64,000 bases of DNA from CAYJLW01 sp964370965. Its GTDB lineage: Bacteria > Actinomycetota > Acidimicrobiia > UBA2766. The number at the start of each line of letters is the position of its first letter. The first letter of the stretch is position 1. Positions 49,494 to 57,672 of the stretch are shown piece by piece. The stretch spans positions 102,503 to 166,502 of the forward strand of contig CAYJLW010000001.1 in the NCBI GenBank assembly GCA_964370965.1, read 5' to 3'. Made by a program: the position numbers and the translations under genes. Below the pieces are notes generated by a model. That model was not told where the DNA came from and made no database searches. It saw nothing but the letters and a program-made list of their open reading frames with translations.

Positions 49494-51112
49494 GACGCCG
49501 GAACCCTACTCACGTCCCCCGCGTCCTTGCGCTGCGACGAGATCGGGGCGCCAAGGCCGGCGTCCCCGGCCACAGCGCCTGCGTGTGGGACCCCGTGACG
49601 CAGCAGCAGCAGGCACCCCAGGGCGGTTGCCACGCCGTAGCTGACGAGGAGGACGGCCGGATGCACTGGTCCCGTCCACGTCGGATCCAAGAAGTACAAG
49701 AGGGGGCCGGCGTAGCCCACGGTCACTCGGCGACCCGCCCACGCGAACGAGAGAACCTGGGCGAGCCCCCAGCAGCCCACGAGTATTGCTGCGAGTCGTC
49801 TCTCGATCCCGGGCGGCACGGACTTGGCGCCGATCGTCCCAGCGAGTATCGGTATGCCGGCGACGATCGGAATCGAGTAGCGACCCTGCCACACGAAACC
49901 GGCAGCGTTGGCCTTCAAGGACTCGAGCAGGACAGGCGCGATGAACGCGAACGCCACGAGTCCGGCCAAGGCCAGGAGTTCGCGCGCCTTCCCTCCGGCG
50001 AAGGCCGTGAAGAGGAGCATCCCCGAGACGCCTATCCAGATGAGGTAGGAGAGCGCGGGCCCGGGACTGTCCAGCCAGTTGAACACACCCACGATCTGTC
50101 GTAGCGTTGCCGCCTCGGTCTTGCCGAACGACACCCGGAGGATCGCGATCAGGGAAGCGTCGTGTGGCTTGCCAGTCACTCCCAGGCCGCCGACGGCCAG
50201 GATCCAGACGACGGCGATCACCGTGGCCAGACCGACAATTCCGAACGTCACGAGGTACCGGCGGTCCCTGATGATCAGGCGCTCCACGTCGCGGTTGCCG
50301 GCGACGGTGAGGACGACGACGATGGCCGCCAGCCACAGCGGCGACAACCCGCGCATGAGCACCAGGAGGCTGGCGCCCAGCGCGAAGCGCGACAGCGTGC
50401 GACGATCGACAAGGCTGGGCAGTCGCGTCACCATGACCAGGCCAGTTGCCCACACGGCGATGGCGGCGGCGATCTCGATCCCGTTTGGGTTCACGGAGCC
50501 GGCCAGGAACAGCGCCATCGGCGTGACCGCGTAGGTGGCGGTGGCAGCCATCCACCGGGCCTCGCGGAGGAGCCCCAGCGACGCGAAGGCCGAGGCGAGG
50601 AGGGCGCCCACCAACGCAGCGGAGACGATGCGGGACAGGTACATGCCCTGGGCCGAGTGGAACAGGGCACTTGGGAGGCCCACCATGACGTAGTAGAGGG
50701 GGGGGTGGCGGCCCGCCGACGTCCCGACCGGGATGTCGCGCCCACGATCTGAATACGGACCGGCGCAGCCCGGTACAGCCCCAGGCTTCGTGACCCAACA
50801 TTCCGTCTGGTCTCCCGCGGTCGCCAGGTATTCCGGTGCATCGACCGCGAGTACCGCGTCCGCTTCTCCCTCCACTGGCCGACCCAGGATCTGCCCCCGG
50901 GACGCCGCAGCGGCGCGGACTGTGTGTGAGATCTCGTCCGGTGAGCCGAAGGGGGGATCAGCCAGAGCCCACAGGGATCCCAGGGCGAAGAAGACTCCGA
51001 AGTAGGCCCACCAGCGGCGGCGTTCCGGCGCCTTCAGGAGGTTCCGCAGTCCGCGGCGCACACCAGGGTGGCCTGTCGCAAGTTCCGCTGTCGCTGCTGC
51101 GCCTCTTGTCAT
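49490..51112 (-). CDS. DUF2142 polytopic membrane protein
   Basis: Inner-membrane protein of the DUF2142 family, which is found in surface-polysaccharide and teichoic-acid loci and is likely a GT-C glycosyltransferase or flippase. The first periplasmic loop has the diagnostic PPFGSPDEISHTVRAAAASRGQ, with Asp-Glu and His in the place of GT-C catalytic residues. GRHPPLYYVMVGLPSALF follows, then about ten helices including GSVNPNGIEIAAAIAVWATGLV (NPN...E pattern). It has 540 aa. The stop overlaps the methyltransferase start by 4 nt. The 108-nt gap upstream (51113-51220) holds no evident gene. The donor is probably a polyprenyl-phosphate sugar. Confidence 0.85.
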   Translation of the reverse strand: MTRGAAATAELATGHPGVRRGLRNLLKAPERRRWWAYFGVFFALGSLWALADPPFGSPDEISHTVRAAAASRGQILGRPVEGEADAVLAVDAPEYLATAGDQTECWVTKPGAVPGCAGPYSDRGRDIPVGTSAGRHPPLYYVMVGLPSALFHSAQGMYLSRIVSAALVGALLASAFASLGLLREARWMAATATYAVTPMALFLAGSVNPNGIEIAAAIAVWATGLVMVTRLPSLVDRRTLSRFALGASLLVLMRGLSPLWLAAIVVVLTVAGNRDVERLIIRDRRYLVTFGIVGLATVIAVVWILAVGGLGVTGKPHDASLIAILRVSFGKTEAATLRQIVGVFNWLDSPGPALSYLIWIGVSGMLLFTAFAGGKARELLALAGLVAFAFIAPVLLESLKANAAGFVWQGRYSIPIVAGIPILAGTIGAKSVPPGIERRLAAILVGCWGLAQVLSFAWAGRRVTVGYAGPLLYFLDPTWTGPVHPAVLLVSYGVATALGCLLLLRHGVPHAGAVAGDAGLGAPISSQRKDAGDVSRVPAS

Positions 51113-51220
51113 CGCGTCACCGTCAGGAACGCCTTGTGCCGGGGCACCGACGCGTGCAGGCGAGCAGAGTGGAACCCCGCCATCTGACCGCCGCTCTCGA
51201 TGTCATGGGCACCTTCGGCA

Positions 51221-52234
51221 TCACGACAGCACCGTGAGCCCCACGGCAGCGACGCGGGAGGAGAACTCGCGCAATCGGGACGCGTGAACCAAGACCTGGT
51301 TCGGCGCTTCCGGATCGATCAGGACTGCTTCTTGGACCACGAGAACCTCCGGTCTGAGGGTGACTGCGAGATAGCCCGTTGCCGACCGGAACTTCTCCAG
51401 TTTGTCGACAGCGTCACGGTGGAGGATTTCGCAGAAGACATGCGGCCTCTGCTCGGCAAGGAGTCTCTCCGCTCCCTTCAGCACCTCATATTCGAGGCTC
51501 TCGACATCGACCTTGACAACATCCACGGGCAGGTCAAGATCCTTGACTGCAAAGTCGAGCGTTACGATGTCGACATCGTGGGAATCGGCGATGGTCTCCT
51601 TGAAGTGAGGGTTGAGGGATGCGCTTGTCTCGACGAGACCAAAGCTCTGCGGGGGAACGTGCAGCGTTGCCGTCCCCTCTCCGGCACCCACTGCCACGCG
51701 TCTGACCACCACGTTCGACAGGAGTCCGTTCAAGCGGAGGTTGGACTCCAAGAGATCGGCAATCGGCTTCAGCGGTTCGAAAGCGAGCACGCGGGCCCTT
51801 GGGGCCACGGTAGCCCCGAGGAGGGTGTAGAAGCCCGAGTTGGCCCCGACATCGATCACAGCGCATGTCGTGTTTCGGACAAGGGCTGCGAAGACATCGG
51901 GGAGCGGCCTTTCGAAGGCCGACCATCCGCGCCCCCATAGCGATTCCGCGATCTGGTCGCGCCCCGCGCAAGAATCTCTCGTGCGCATCAAGAAGGAGCT
52001 GAACGGCCGGATGTACGCGGGTACGCGCACTCTGACCACATTCCCAGTTTGAGATGTGGCATAGGCGATCTTCTGAGCGAGCCCATTCTCGCCGATGATC
52101 CCAAGGGCACCAGCGAGTCGCAATCCAAGCGCGGGATAGCGGCACACAAACCGCATGAATTCCGCTCGAGCCGCAAGACGCCGCGGTGACACGGCCAATT
52201 CGGAGTCCTTGGGGTCGGATTCGATGGCTGACAC
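51221..52234 (-). CDS. FkbM-family methyltransferase
   Basis: SAM-dependent O-methyltransferase of the FkbM family, often found modifying sugars in surface-glycan clusters. The SAM loop reads VIDVGANSGFYTLLGATVAPRARVLAFEPL; NLRLNGL, VTLDFAV, VDVVKVDVESLEYEVLKGAERLL and VFCEIL give the full family pattern, including the Glu of motif VESLE (VEGAE in most members). An N-terminal extension of about 100 residues precedes it. It has 337 aa. The start is GTG 52234, 12 nt after the preceding gene; AGGAG 9 nt upstream can pair with CTCCT in a small hairpin (AGGAG-actg-CTCCT), which might hide the ribosome-binding site. Base composition is lower in GC than the neighbours. Confidence 0.87.
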   Translation of the reverse strand: MSAIESDPKDSELAVSPRRLAARAEFMRFVCRYPALGLRLAGALGIIGENGLAQKIAYATSQTGNVVRVRVPAYIRPFSSFLMRTRDSCAGRDQIAESLWGRGWSAFERPLPDVFAALVRNTTCAVIDVGANSGFYTLLGATVAPRARVLAFEPLKPIADLLESNLRLNGLLSNVVVRRVAVGAGEGTATLHVPPQSFGLVETSASLNPHFKETIADSHDVDIVTLDFAVKDLDLPVDVVKVDVESLEYEVLKGAERLLAEQRPHVFCEILHRDAVDKLEKFRSATGYLAVTLRPEVLVVQEAVLIDPEAPNQVLVHASRLREFSSRVAAVGLTVLS

Positions 52235-52246
52235 AGGAGCAGTCTC

Positions 52247-53182
52247 CTAGCGACCGTTGTTATCGAGGACATCGAGCACCCAGGCCATGATGAGGAACTG
52301 GGCACCCAGCAACAGGGGGGCGACCGAGAGCAGTACGGTTCCCGTGGAGGCTACCGGCGGCCCGATCGTCTCGACCACAACCCAGATGCCGAAGCCGACA
52401 CCCCACGCGGTGAGGGCGAGTCCCAGACCGAGGAACATGGCGACCGGCGAGAAGGACCAGAGGACGTACTTCCAGAGCATCCGTCGCCAGAAGCCCACGA
52501 AGAACGTCCACAGGAGGGCGAAGCTCGCCCGGGGGAGGCGGATGCCGGAGACCTCGTCGCCGTAGACGGCGGGGACCGCCACGTCAGTGGCCCGGGCCCG
52601 CAGGATGTTCAGGCGGATCATGAGGTCGCACTCGAAGGAGTAGTCCCGCCGGATGTCGTCGAGCGGGAGCCGCCGGATCATGTCCGTGGTGAGCGCCGTG
52701 TAGCCGTTCAGCGGGTCGAAGAGGTTCCAGTAGCCGGTTGCCGCCTTGGCGAGGAAGCTCACGAAGACGTTCCCTAAGATCCTGGTACGGGGCATCCCCT
52801 TGAAGGACAGGAAGCTGAAGAACCGGTTGGCCTTCGCGAAGTCGTAGCCCTCGGTGCAGATCTTGTGGAGGATGTCGGGGAGGTAGTCGGGGTCCATCTG
52901 CGCGTCGCCCGCCATCACGACCGAGATGTCGACGTCGAGCTCCACCGCCCGCCGGTGGCCCGTGAGGACAGCGCCTCCCACTCCCTGGTTCCTCTCCAGC
53001 GTGACCACCTCCACCCGGGGGTCACCTGCCGCCCAGGCCTTCTCGGCCGTGGAGTCCGTGCTGGCGTCGTCGATGACGATGACGTGGTCGACGAGGTCCG
53101 GCATCGTCGTGATCGTCCTGGCGATCAGGGTCTCTTCGTTGTGGGCGGGGACGACCACGGCAACGCGACGGCCTTCGTACAT
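52247..53182 (-). CDS. GT2 glycosyltransferase with C-terminal membrane helices
   Basis: Polyprenyl-phosphate glycosyltransferase-like enzyme. The GT-A domain starts VAVVVPAHNEETLIARTI; IDDASTDSTAEKA and the acidic VMAGDAQMDPDYLPDIL are the nucleotide- and metal-binding blocks; NGYTALTTDMIRRLPLDDI is the conserved lid. Two hydrophobic helices near residues 235-300 anchor it. ATG 53182 is chosen because it overlaps the preceding stop by one base (TGATG); the in-frame ATG at 53218 lies well inside the upstream gene. It has 311 aa. Position right after the diacetamido-uronate genes suggests it could transfer that sugar. Confidence 0.88.
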   Translation of the reverse strand: MYEGRRVAVVVPAHNEETLIARTITTMPDLVDHVIVIDDASTDSTAEKAWAAGDPRVEVVTLERNQGVGGAVLTGHRRAVELDVDISVVMAGDAQMDPDYLPDILHKICTEGYDFAKANRFFSFLSFKGMPRTRILGNVFVSFLAKAATGYWNLFDPLNGYTALTTDMIRRLPLDDIRRDYSFECDLMIRLNILRARATDVAVPAVYGDEVSGIRLPRASFALLWTFFVGFWRRMLWKYVLWSFSPVAMFLGLGLALTAWGVGFGIWVVVETIGPPVASTGTVLLSVAPLLLGAQFLIMAWVLDVLDNNGR

Positions 53183-54132
53183 CAGGCCTGCTTCGCCGCC
53201 GCCAGGATGCGGTCGCACAGCTCCAGAGCGGCGCGCCCGGCGCGCCCGTCGACGACAAGCTCGCCCTGCCCGCTGACGGCGGCGACGAAACGCTCCAACT
53301 CCAGCCAGAGCGGCTCACCGCGATGGGACAGGTAGGGCACCTCGACGATCGAGGTCTCCCGGAGCTGGCGTGCGCCGTCGTCGAAGTACTCCACGGAGGC
53401 CTGCCGGCGGACGGTGATGTCCTGGCGGAGGAGATCGACCTCGACGACGGAGTCCTCCTGGACGACGTCGAGGCGGCGGACCTTGTGCTGGGCGATCCGG
53501 CTCACGGTGAGCTGGGCGACCAGCCCGGACGCGAAGCGGATCGTCGCCGTGGCGACGTCCTCGCTGTCGGAGCGCACGTTCGTGGCCTCGGCGTGCACGG
53601 CCACAGGTTCCGAGCCGGCCAGGCTGAGGACGAGGTCGACGTCGTGGATCATGAGGTCCCGGATCACACCCTCGGAGATGCGGGCCGTGTAGGGGCTGAG
53701 ACGCTGTGTCTGGATGAACAGGGGCTTGTCGACGAAGAGGGGCAGGTCGAGGCAGACCGGGTTGAAGCGCTCCACGTGGCCCACCCCGAGGAGCTTGCCG
53801 GCCCGGTCGGCGGCGGCGATGAGGTCGTCGGCTTCCGGCACCGTGGCGGCCACCGGCTTCTCGACGAGGAGATGGACGCCCATCTCCAACAGGGCGACTC
53901 CGAGGCCGAGATGCGCCTCTGTGGGGACGGCGAGGACGGCGGCGTCGGCGGCCCCCGCGACGTCTGAGAGATCCGTGCTCCACGCGCAGCCGTGGCCGGC
54001 GGCGAGGTGCTTCGCCCTGTCGGGATCGCAGTCGACGACGAGGGCGAGTCGGGCGCCGGGCAGCATCGAGAGGATGCGGGCATGGTTGGCGCCCATGGCG
54101 CCGCAACCGACCACGGCGGTCTCCACGATCAC
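53182..54132 (-). CDS. Gfo/Idh/MocA oxidoreductase, WlbA/WbpB-like
   Basis: Predicted NAD-dependent 3-dehydrogenase of a nucleotide sugar. The Rossmann motif VVGCGAMGANHARIL is followed by LVEKPVA (catalytic Lys in EKP) and VGHVERFNP, the GHxERFNP signature of the WlbA/WbpB group that oxidises UDP-GlcNAcA. EGVIRDLMIHDVDLVLSL holds the His-Asp active-site pair. It has 316 aa. GTG 54132 overlaps the aminotransferase stop (GTGA), and its own stop overlaps the GT2 start, so translation is coupled across all four genes. The order acetyltransferase-aminotransferase-dehydrogenase supports a 3-acetamido sugar pathway; a dTDP sugar fed by RmlAB is an alternative. Confidence 0.85.
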   Translation of the reverse strand: MIVETAVVGCGAMGANHARILSMLPGARLALVVDCDPDRAKHLAAGHGCAWSTDLSDVAGAADAAVLAVPTEAHLGLGVALLEMGVHLLVEKPVAATVPEADDLIAAADRAGKLLGVGHVERFNPVCLDLPLFVDKPLFIQTQRLSPYTARISEGVIRDLMIHDVDLVLSLAGSEPVAVHAEATNVRSDSEDVATATIRFASGLVAQLTVSRIAQHKVRRLDVVQEDSVVEVDLLRQDITVRRQASVEYFDDGARQLRETSIVEVPYLSHRGEPLWLELERFVAAVSGQGELVVDGRAGRAALELCDRILAAAKQA

Positions 54133-55229
54133 GCCACGGCCTCCTTCACGGCGTGGGCGATCCGGGCGAGGTCGCGTTCCTGCAGGGCCGGGTGCACAGG
54201 AAGGGACAGTACGCGGGCGGCGGCGTCGCGTGCCCGCTCCAGGGGACCGGCCGCGCGGACCTGCGGGTGGTCCCGGTATACGCCGAGATCGCTCATCACC
54301 TGGGGGTAGTAGACACCGCAGCCCACGCCACGTTCTGCCAGTGCGCTTACGACGGCATCCCTGTCGAGGGACGGGTCGAGCAGGATCGTGTACTGGTGCC
54401 AGGCGTGCGTCCTCCCAGTGGGGGAGCCGGGAGTCGTCACGCGTGCGACTCCGGTCAGGGCGGCGTTCAGGGATTCGGCGTTGCGCCGGCGGGCCTCGGT
54501 CCAGGCGGGCAGGCGTTTGAGCTGCGCCCGGCCGATGGCGGCGGCGACGTCGGTCATGCGCAGGTTCGTGCCCACGGCGACGTACTCGTAGCGGGACCGC
54601 ATCCCTTGGTTGCGCAGCACGCGCACGCTATCCGCGATCACGTCGTCGTCCGTGGTGACGGCCCCCCCCTCACCGGTGGTCATGTTCTTGGTGGGGTAGA
54701 ACGAGAAGCAGCCCGCGATGCCCAGGGACCCGGCGGGGTTGCCGCCGAGAGTGGCGAGGTGCGCCTGGGCGGCATCCTCGAGCACGGGAAGGGCGCACCT
54801 GCCCAGGGCGTCGACGTCCGCGCAGAGGCCGAAGAGATGCACGGGCAGGACCAGCTTCGTGCGTGGCGTGACGGCATCGAGGGCCGCCGCGGGGTCGAGC
54901 GTGAAGTCGTCACTGACGTCCACGAGCACCGCCGTGGCGCCGGAACGGATGACGGCGTTCACGGTCGCCGCGAACGTGAAGGGGGACGTGACCACCTCGT
55001 CGCCCGCTCCGACGTCGAGGGCGGCAAGGGCGAGCTCCAGGGCCGCCGTGCCCGAAGACACGGCCACCGCGTGGCGGGTGCCGCTGAGGTCCGCGGCGAG
55101 CTCCTCCTCGAAGGCGGCGACCTCGGCCCCCTGGGCGAGCCGACCGCTGCACAGGACGCGGTCGACGGCGGAGCGTTCCTCGTCCCCGATCAACGGCTGG
55201 GCCACCGAGATTGTGGCGGCTCGGGTCAC
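54129..55229 (-). CDS. DegT/DnrJ/EryC1 sugar aminotransferase (WlbC/WbpE-like)
   Basis: PLP-dependent transamination of a 3-keto (or 4-keto) nucleotide sugar. SGTAALELALAAL is the N-terminal PLP-phosphate region, LPVHLFG and VLEDAAQAHLA hold the cofactor Asp and Gln/Ala, and the Schiff-base Lys is in CFSFYPTKNMTTGEGGAV. YEYVAVGTNLRMTDVAAAIGRAQL and WHQYTILL complete the family. It has 366 aa. GTG 55229 overlaps the acetyltransferase stop (GTGA); this removes a longer reading that would overlap that gene in another frame. Partner of the dehydrogenase and acetyltransferase in a C3-amino sugar pathway, by analogy with Wlb/Wbp operons. Confidence 0.9.
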   Translation of the reverse strand: MTRAATISVAQPLIGDEERSAVDRVLCSGRLAQGAEVAAFEEELAADLSGTRHAVAVSSGTAALELALAALDVGAGDEVVTSPFTFAATVNAVIRSGATAVLVDVSDDFTLDPAAALDAVTPRTKLVLPVHLFGLCADVDALGRCALPVLEDAAQAHLATLGGNPAGSLGIAGCFSFYPTKNMTTGEGGAVTTDDDVIADSVRVLRNQGMRSRYEYVAVGTNLRMTDVAAAIGRAQLKRLPAWTEARRRNAESLNAALTGVARVTTPGSPTGRTHAWHQYTILLDPSLDRDAVVSALAERGVGCGVYYPQVMSDLGVYRDHPQVRAAGPLERARDAAARVLSLPVHPALQERDLARIAHAVKEAVA

Positions 55230-55768
55230 GGGAGCTCCAGTGTCGTGGCGCAGCCTCCGCATGCGCTGCCCGGACCCCCGGGGACAGGGCGCCCGCAACG
55301 GCACACCCACCCCACGGGCCGGGCGGGACTGCCCACCACGAGTCGGTGCGGGGCCACGTCGGCCGTGACGACTGCCCCGGCCCCTACTGTCGCCCATTCC
55401 CCGACTGTCACTCCGCACACGATCGTGGCGTTGGCGCCGATGGCGGCTCCGCGACGCACGAGCGTGGGCGTGATCCCCCAGTCCTCGTTGACCGCTCTCG
55501 GGTAGAGGTCATTCGTGAACGTGGCCGCAGGGCCCACGAACACCTCGTCCTGGAGGGTGACGCCAGCGTAGACGGACACGAAGTTCTGGACCTTGCAGCG
55601 GTCGCCGATGGCAACCCCGGCGTCCACGTATGACGACTTCCCGATGACGCAGTCCGCGCCGACGACGGCGCCGGCGCGGACATGGGCGAAATGCCAGATC
55701 CTCGTGCCGGGGCCCACTTCGGCGCCTTCCTCGACGACGGCTGTGGAGTGAACAATGGGGGCACCCAC
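55226..55768 (-). CDS. Hexapeptide N-acetyltransferase, WlbB/WbpD-like
   Basis: Left-handed beta-helix acetyltransferase expected to N-acetylate the 3-amino group of a UDP-uronic acid. Family landmarks are EVGPGTRIWHFAHVRAGAVVG, QNFVSVYAGVTLQDEVFVGPAATFTNDLYPRA (Asn-Asp near the active site), TLVRRGAAIGANATIVCGVTVGEWATVGAGAVV and GSPARPVGWV, all characteristic of WlbB/WbpD. A short C-terminal extension has CRCG...CGGC, which may bind zinc. It has 180 aa. GTG 55768 lies 6 nt after TATCTT, so this gene leads a leaderless operon: acetyltransferase, aminotransferase, dehydrogenase, GT2, FkbM. The product is probably a 2,3-diacetamido uronate. Confidence 0.9.
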   Translation of the reverse strand: MGAPIVHSTAVVEEGAEVGPGTRIWHFAHVRAGAVVGADCVIGKSSYVDAGVAIGDRCKVQNFVSVYAGVTLQDEVFVGPAATFTNDLYPRAVNEDWGITPTLVRRGAAIGANATIVCGVTVGEWATVGAGAVVTADVAPHRLVVGSPARPVGWVCRCGRPVPGGPGSACGGCATTLELP

Positions 55769-55774
55769 GTCGCC

Positions 55775-55780
55775 AAGATA
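55775..55780 (-). promoter_or_regulatory. Leaderless-type -10 element of the acetyltransferase operon
   Basis: TATCTT ends 6 nt before GTG 55768. It would drive the five-gene run down to the FkbM gene. Confidence 0.5.
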
Positions 55781-55813
55781 GCTCGCCCGTGCCGGACCTC
55801 CGGGGTCACCCCT

Positions 55814-56440
55814 TCACCCCACCCACTCGGCGTGGTCGGCCATATCGAGGAGGTCACGGTCTCCGGAGGAGTCGCCGTAGGCCCAGAGCTCCACGGGGGT
55901 CCCGCCCAGCCACGCCCGCAGGAGGCGGGCCTTCTCCGGGCCGCGCACGTTGGGGCCGAGGAGGCGGCCCGTGAGGTGGCCGCCGGCGACCTCGAGGCGG
56001 GTGGAGATGACGTGGTCGGCACCGAGGCGGGCGGAGACGTGGCGGAGGTAGACGTCGAGGGACGCCGAGACGATCACGATCTCGTGGCCGTCGTGGCGGT
56101 GCTGCGCGAGGCGCGCCAGGGTGTCGACCCGGAGACGACGGGCGTCGACGCGGGCGGCGAAGGACTCCCCGGCGGCGAGGTAGGCGTCCTCCGGGAAGCC
56201 GGTGAGGAGGCGGGCCACGAACGCCGCCTTCAGGGCGTCGCGGTCGCCCCGGCCGGCGGCCACACGAGCCACGGGCACGGCCTCGGCAGTCGCGGTGACG
56301 AGCAGGCGCCCCGCGCCCCGCAGGAAGCGCAGGAAGGGCACGAACGTGTCCCGGCGGGTGAGGGTGCCGTCGAAGTCGAACGCCGCCACCCGGCGCAAGG
56401 AAGCGCCGTCCGCGGGGCCTTCAGCGGGCAACGTAGACAC
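55814..56440 (-). CDS. HAD-family phosphatase (SerB-like, subclass IB)
   Basis: Phosphomonoesterase of the HAD superfamily. Motif I is FDFDGTLTRRDTF (nucleophile and acid/base Asp), motif II VIVSASLDVYL, motif III lysine in GPEKARLL, and motif IV GDSSGDRDLL. The helical cap between motifs I and II fits subclass IB. It has 208 aa with GTG 56440, overlapping the end of the UbiA-type gene by 20 nt. HAD proteins next to or fused with this UbiA subfamily are thought to remove the 5'-phosphate of decaprenyl-phosphoryl-5-phosphoribose. That is the likely job here; phosphoserine phosphatase is less likely given the context. Confidence 0.85.
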   Translation of the reverse strand: MSTLPAEGPADGASLRRVAAFDFDGTLTRRDTFVPFLRFLRGAGRLLVTATAEAVPVARVAAGRGDRDALKAAFVARLLTGFPEDAYLAAGESFAARVDARRLRVDTLARLAQHRHDGHEIVIVSASLDVYLRHVSARLGADHVISTRLEVAGGHLTGRLLGPNVRGPEKARLLRAWLGGTPVELWAYGDSSGDRDLLDMADHAEWVG

Positions 56441-57380
56441 CGCCGGCGTAGACGCCCAGCCAGCAGAGGCTGATCACCTGGAGGGTGCGGTCGCCGAGGA
56501 CGACGTCTTCCGGGGTGGCGCCCTTGCCGGTCTCCAGGAGAAACGCGTAGCGCAGGATGGCGAGGACGAAGGGCACGATCGAGAGCTGGTACCAAGGGAA
56601 GCCGCCGGGGCTCTTCGTCGCCTGCTCGAAGGCCCAGAGGCAGTAGGCGAGGATCGTGACGCCCGACGCCATCGACCACACGTAGCGGAGGTACGTGACG
56701 GAGTACTCGCCCAGCGTGGAGCGGGCGTGCACGCGGTCTTCGCCGAGGTCGATGTGCTCGCCGTGGCGCTTCCCGGACACCATGAAGAGGGACCCGAAGG
56801 ACGCCACGATGAGGAACCACTCCGAGATCGGGACGTCGGTGGCGACACCGCCGGCGACCGCCCGGATGATGAACCCGGAGGCGACGGCGGCGAGGTCCAC
56901 GACGGTCACGGTCTTGAGCCAGAGTGTGTAGGACGTGGTGACCGCCACGTACGCCGCCGCGACGCCGACGAACTGGAGGCGCACGAGGGCGGCGACGCCG
57001 AAGCCGGCCAGGAGGAGCGCCACGCCCACGGCGACCGCCAGCCAGACCGGCACGATCCCGGCGGCGACGGGCCGGTGGCGCTTCTCAGGGTGCGCCCGGT
57101 CGGCCTCGGCGTCGCGGGCGTCGTTGAGGAAGTACGTACCCGAGGCGACGAGGCAGAAGGCGACGAAGGCGAGGCCGGCCTCGGCGAGCACCGGACCCTC
57201 GGTGAGGACCCCGCCGGCGCCGGGGGCGGCGAAGACGAGGAGGTTCTTCAACCACTGCTTGGGACGGGCCGAGCGCAGGAGGCCTCTACCGAGTGATCCG
57301 GGCCGGGGCGCGCCGGCGTCCTCGGGAGACCCCGGAGCAGCCGGGGAGGGGGGAGAGTCGTGCGAGGAGACCTCGGCCAA
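56421..57380 (-). CDS. UbiA-family decaprenyl-phosphate phosphoribosyltransferase-like enzyme
   Basis: Integral membrane enzyme expected to join phosphoribosyl diphosphate to a polyprenyl phosphate, as Rv3806c does in mycobacterial arabinan synthesis. ARPKQWLKNLLVFAAP is the subfamily's N-terminal signature, and YFLNDARDAEADRAHPEKRHRP gives the first Asp-rich site. GKRHGEHIDLGEDRVHARSTLGEYS is the second, with the RxxxxxYs pattern of DPPR synthases. About nine helices in 319 aa. A TACAAT -10 at 57418-57423 would start RNA near 57411, so I chose TTG 57380, which has GAAGG about 8 nt upstream; in-frame sequence further upstream is outside the transcript. The partner HAD phosphatase gene overlaps its 3' end. 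Confidence 0.87.
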   Translation of the reverse strand: MAEVSSHDSPPSPAAPGSPEDAGAPRPGSLGRGLLRSARPKQWLKNLLVFAAPGAGGVLTEGPVLAEAGLAFVAFCLVASGTYFLNDARDAEADRAHPEKRHRPVAAGIVPVWLAVAVGVALLLAGFGVAALVRLQFVGVAAAYVAVTTSYTLWLKTVTVVDLAAVASGFIIRAVAGGVATDVPISEWFLIVASFGSLFMVSGKRHGEHIDLGEDRVHARSTLGEYSVTYLRYVWSMASGVTILAYCLWAFEQATKSPGGFPWYQLSIVPFVLAILRYAFLLETGKGATPEDVVLGDRTLQVISLCWLGVYAGGVYVAR

Positions 57381-57417
57381 GGCGGGACCTTCGGGTGGGC
57401 CGGGCAGGGGCGGCGGG

Positions 57418-57423
57418 ATTGTA
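57418..57423 (-). promoter_or_regulatory. -10 element of the UbiA-HAD operon
   Basis: TACAAT, about 38 nt upstream of TTG 57380, leaving room for a GAAGG ribosome-binding site. No clear -35. It shows that the ATG at 57536 is outside the message. Confidence 0.6.
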
Positions 57424-57467
57424 CCGGTGTTCCTTCTCGGCCCTCGGGCGCGAATCCCCCCGGTGTG

Positions 57468-57496
57468 TTGCCCTTGCCCCGAGTTGTGCCTACAAT
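57468..57496 (+). promoter_or_regulatory. Promoter of the transaldolase-like gene and rho
   Basis: TTGCCC (57468-57473), 17-nt spacer, TACAAT (57491-57496): the best sigma-70-type promoter in the window. RNA would start near 57503, giving a leader of about 170 nt. It diverges from the UbiA-HAD promoter 45 bp away. Confidence 0.65.
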
Positions 57497-57520
57497 GTGG
57501 CGCCCCCCCGTCCACTGATC

Positions 57521-57550
57521 GGTCTCCCGGTGACACTCGCGGAGACCGGG
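57521..57550 (+). promoter_or_regulatory. Alternative hairpins in the transaldolase-rho leader
   Basis: GGTCTCC (57521-57527) pairs with GGAGACC (57541-57547). Alternatively CCCGGT (57526-57531) pairs with ACCGGG (57545-57550). The two stems exclude each other. A short open frame starting at GTG 57530 ends at TGA 57676, overlapping the GTG start of the transaldolase-like gene. Rho commonly controls its own leader, so this could be a regulatory switch. Speculative. Confidence 0.3.
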
Positions 57551-57672
57551 TCGGGCAGGTACGGGAGGCGCAGTTCCCACCGTCCCGCTCCCTCGGGCAC
57601 GTCCTTGCTCGACGCCGCAGGCGTCAACTCGTCCCGGGGGTGCAAGGCCGGTTCCGCATCACGGAGAACCAC

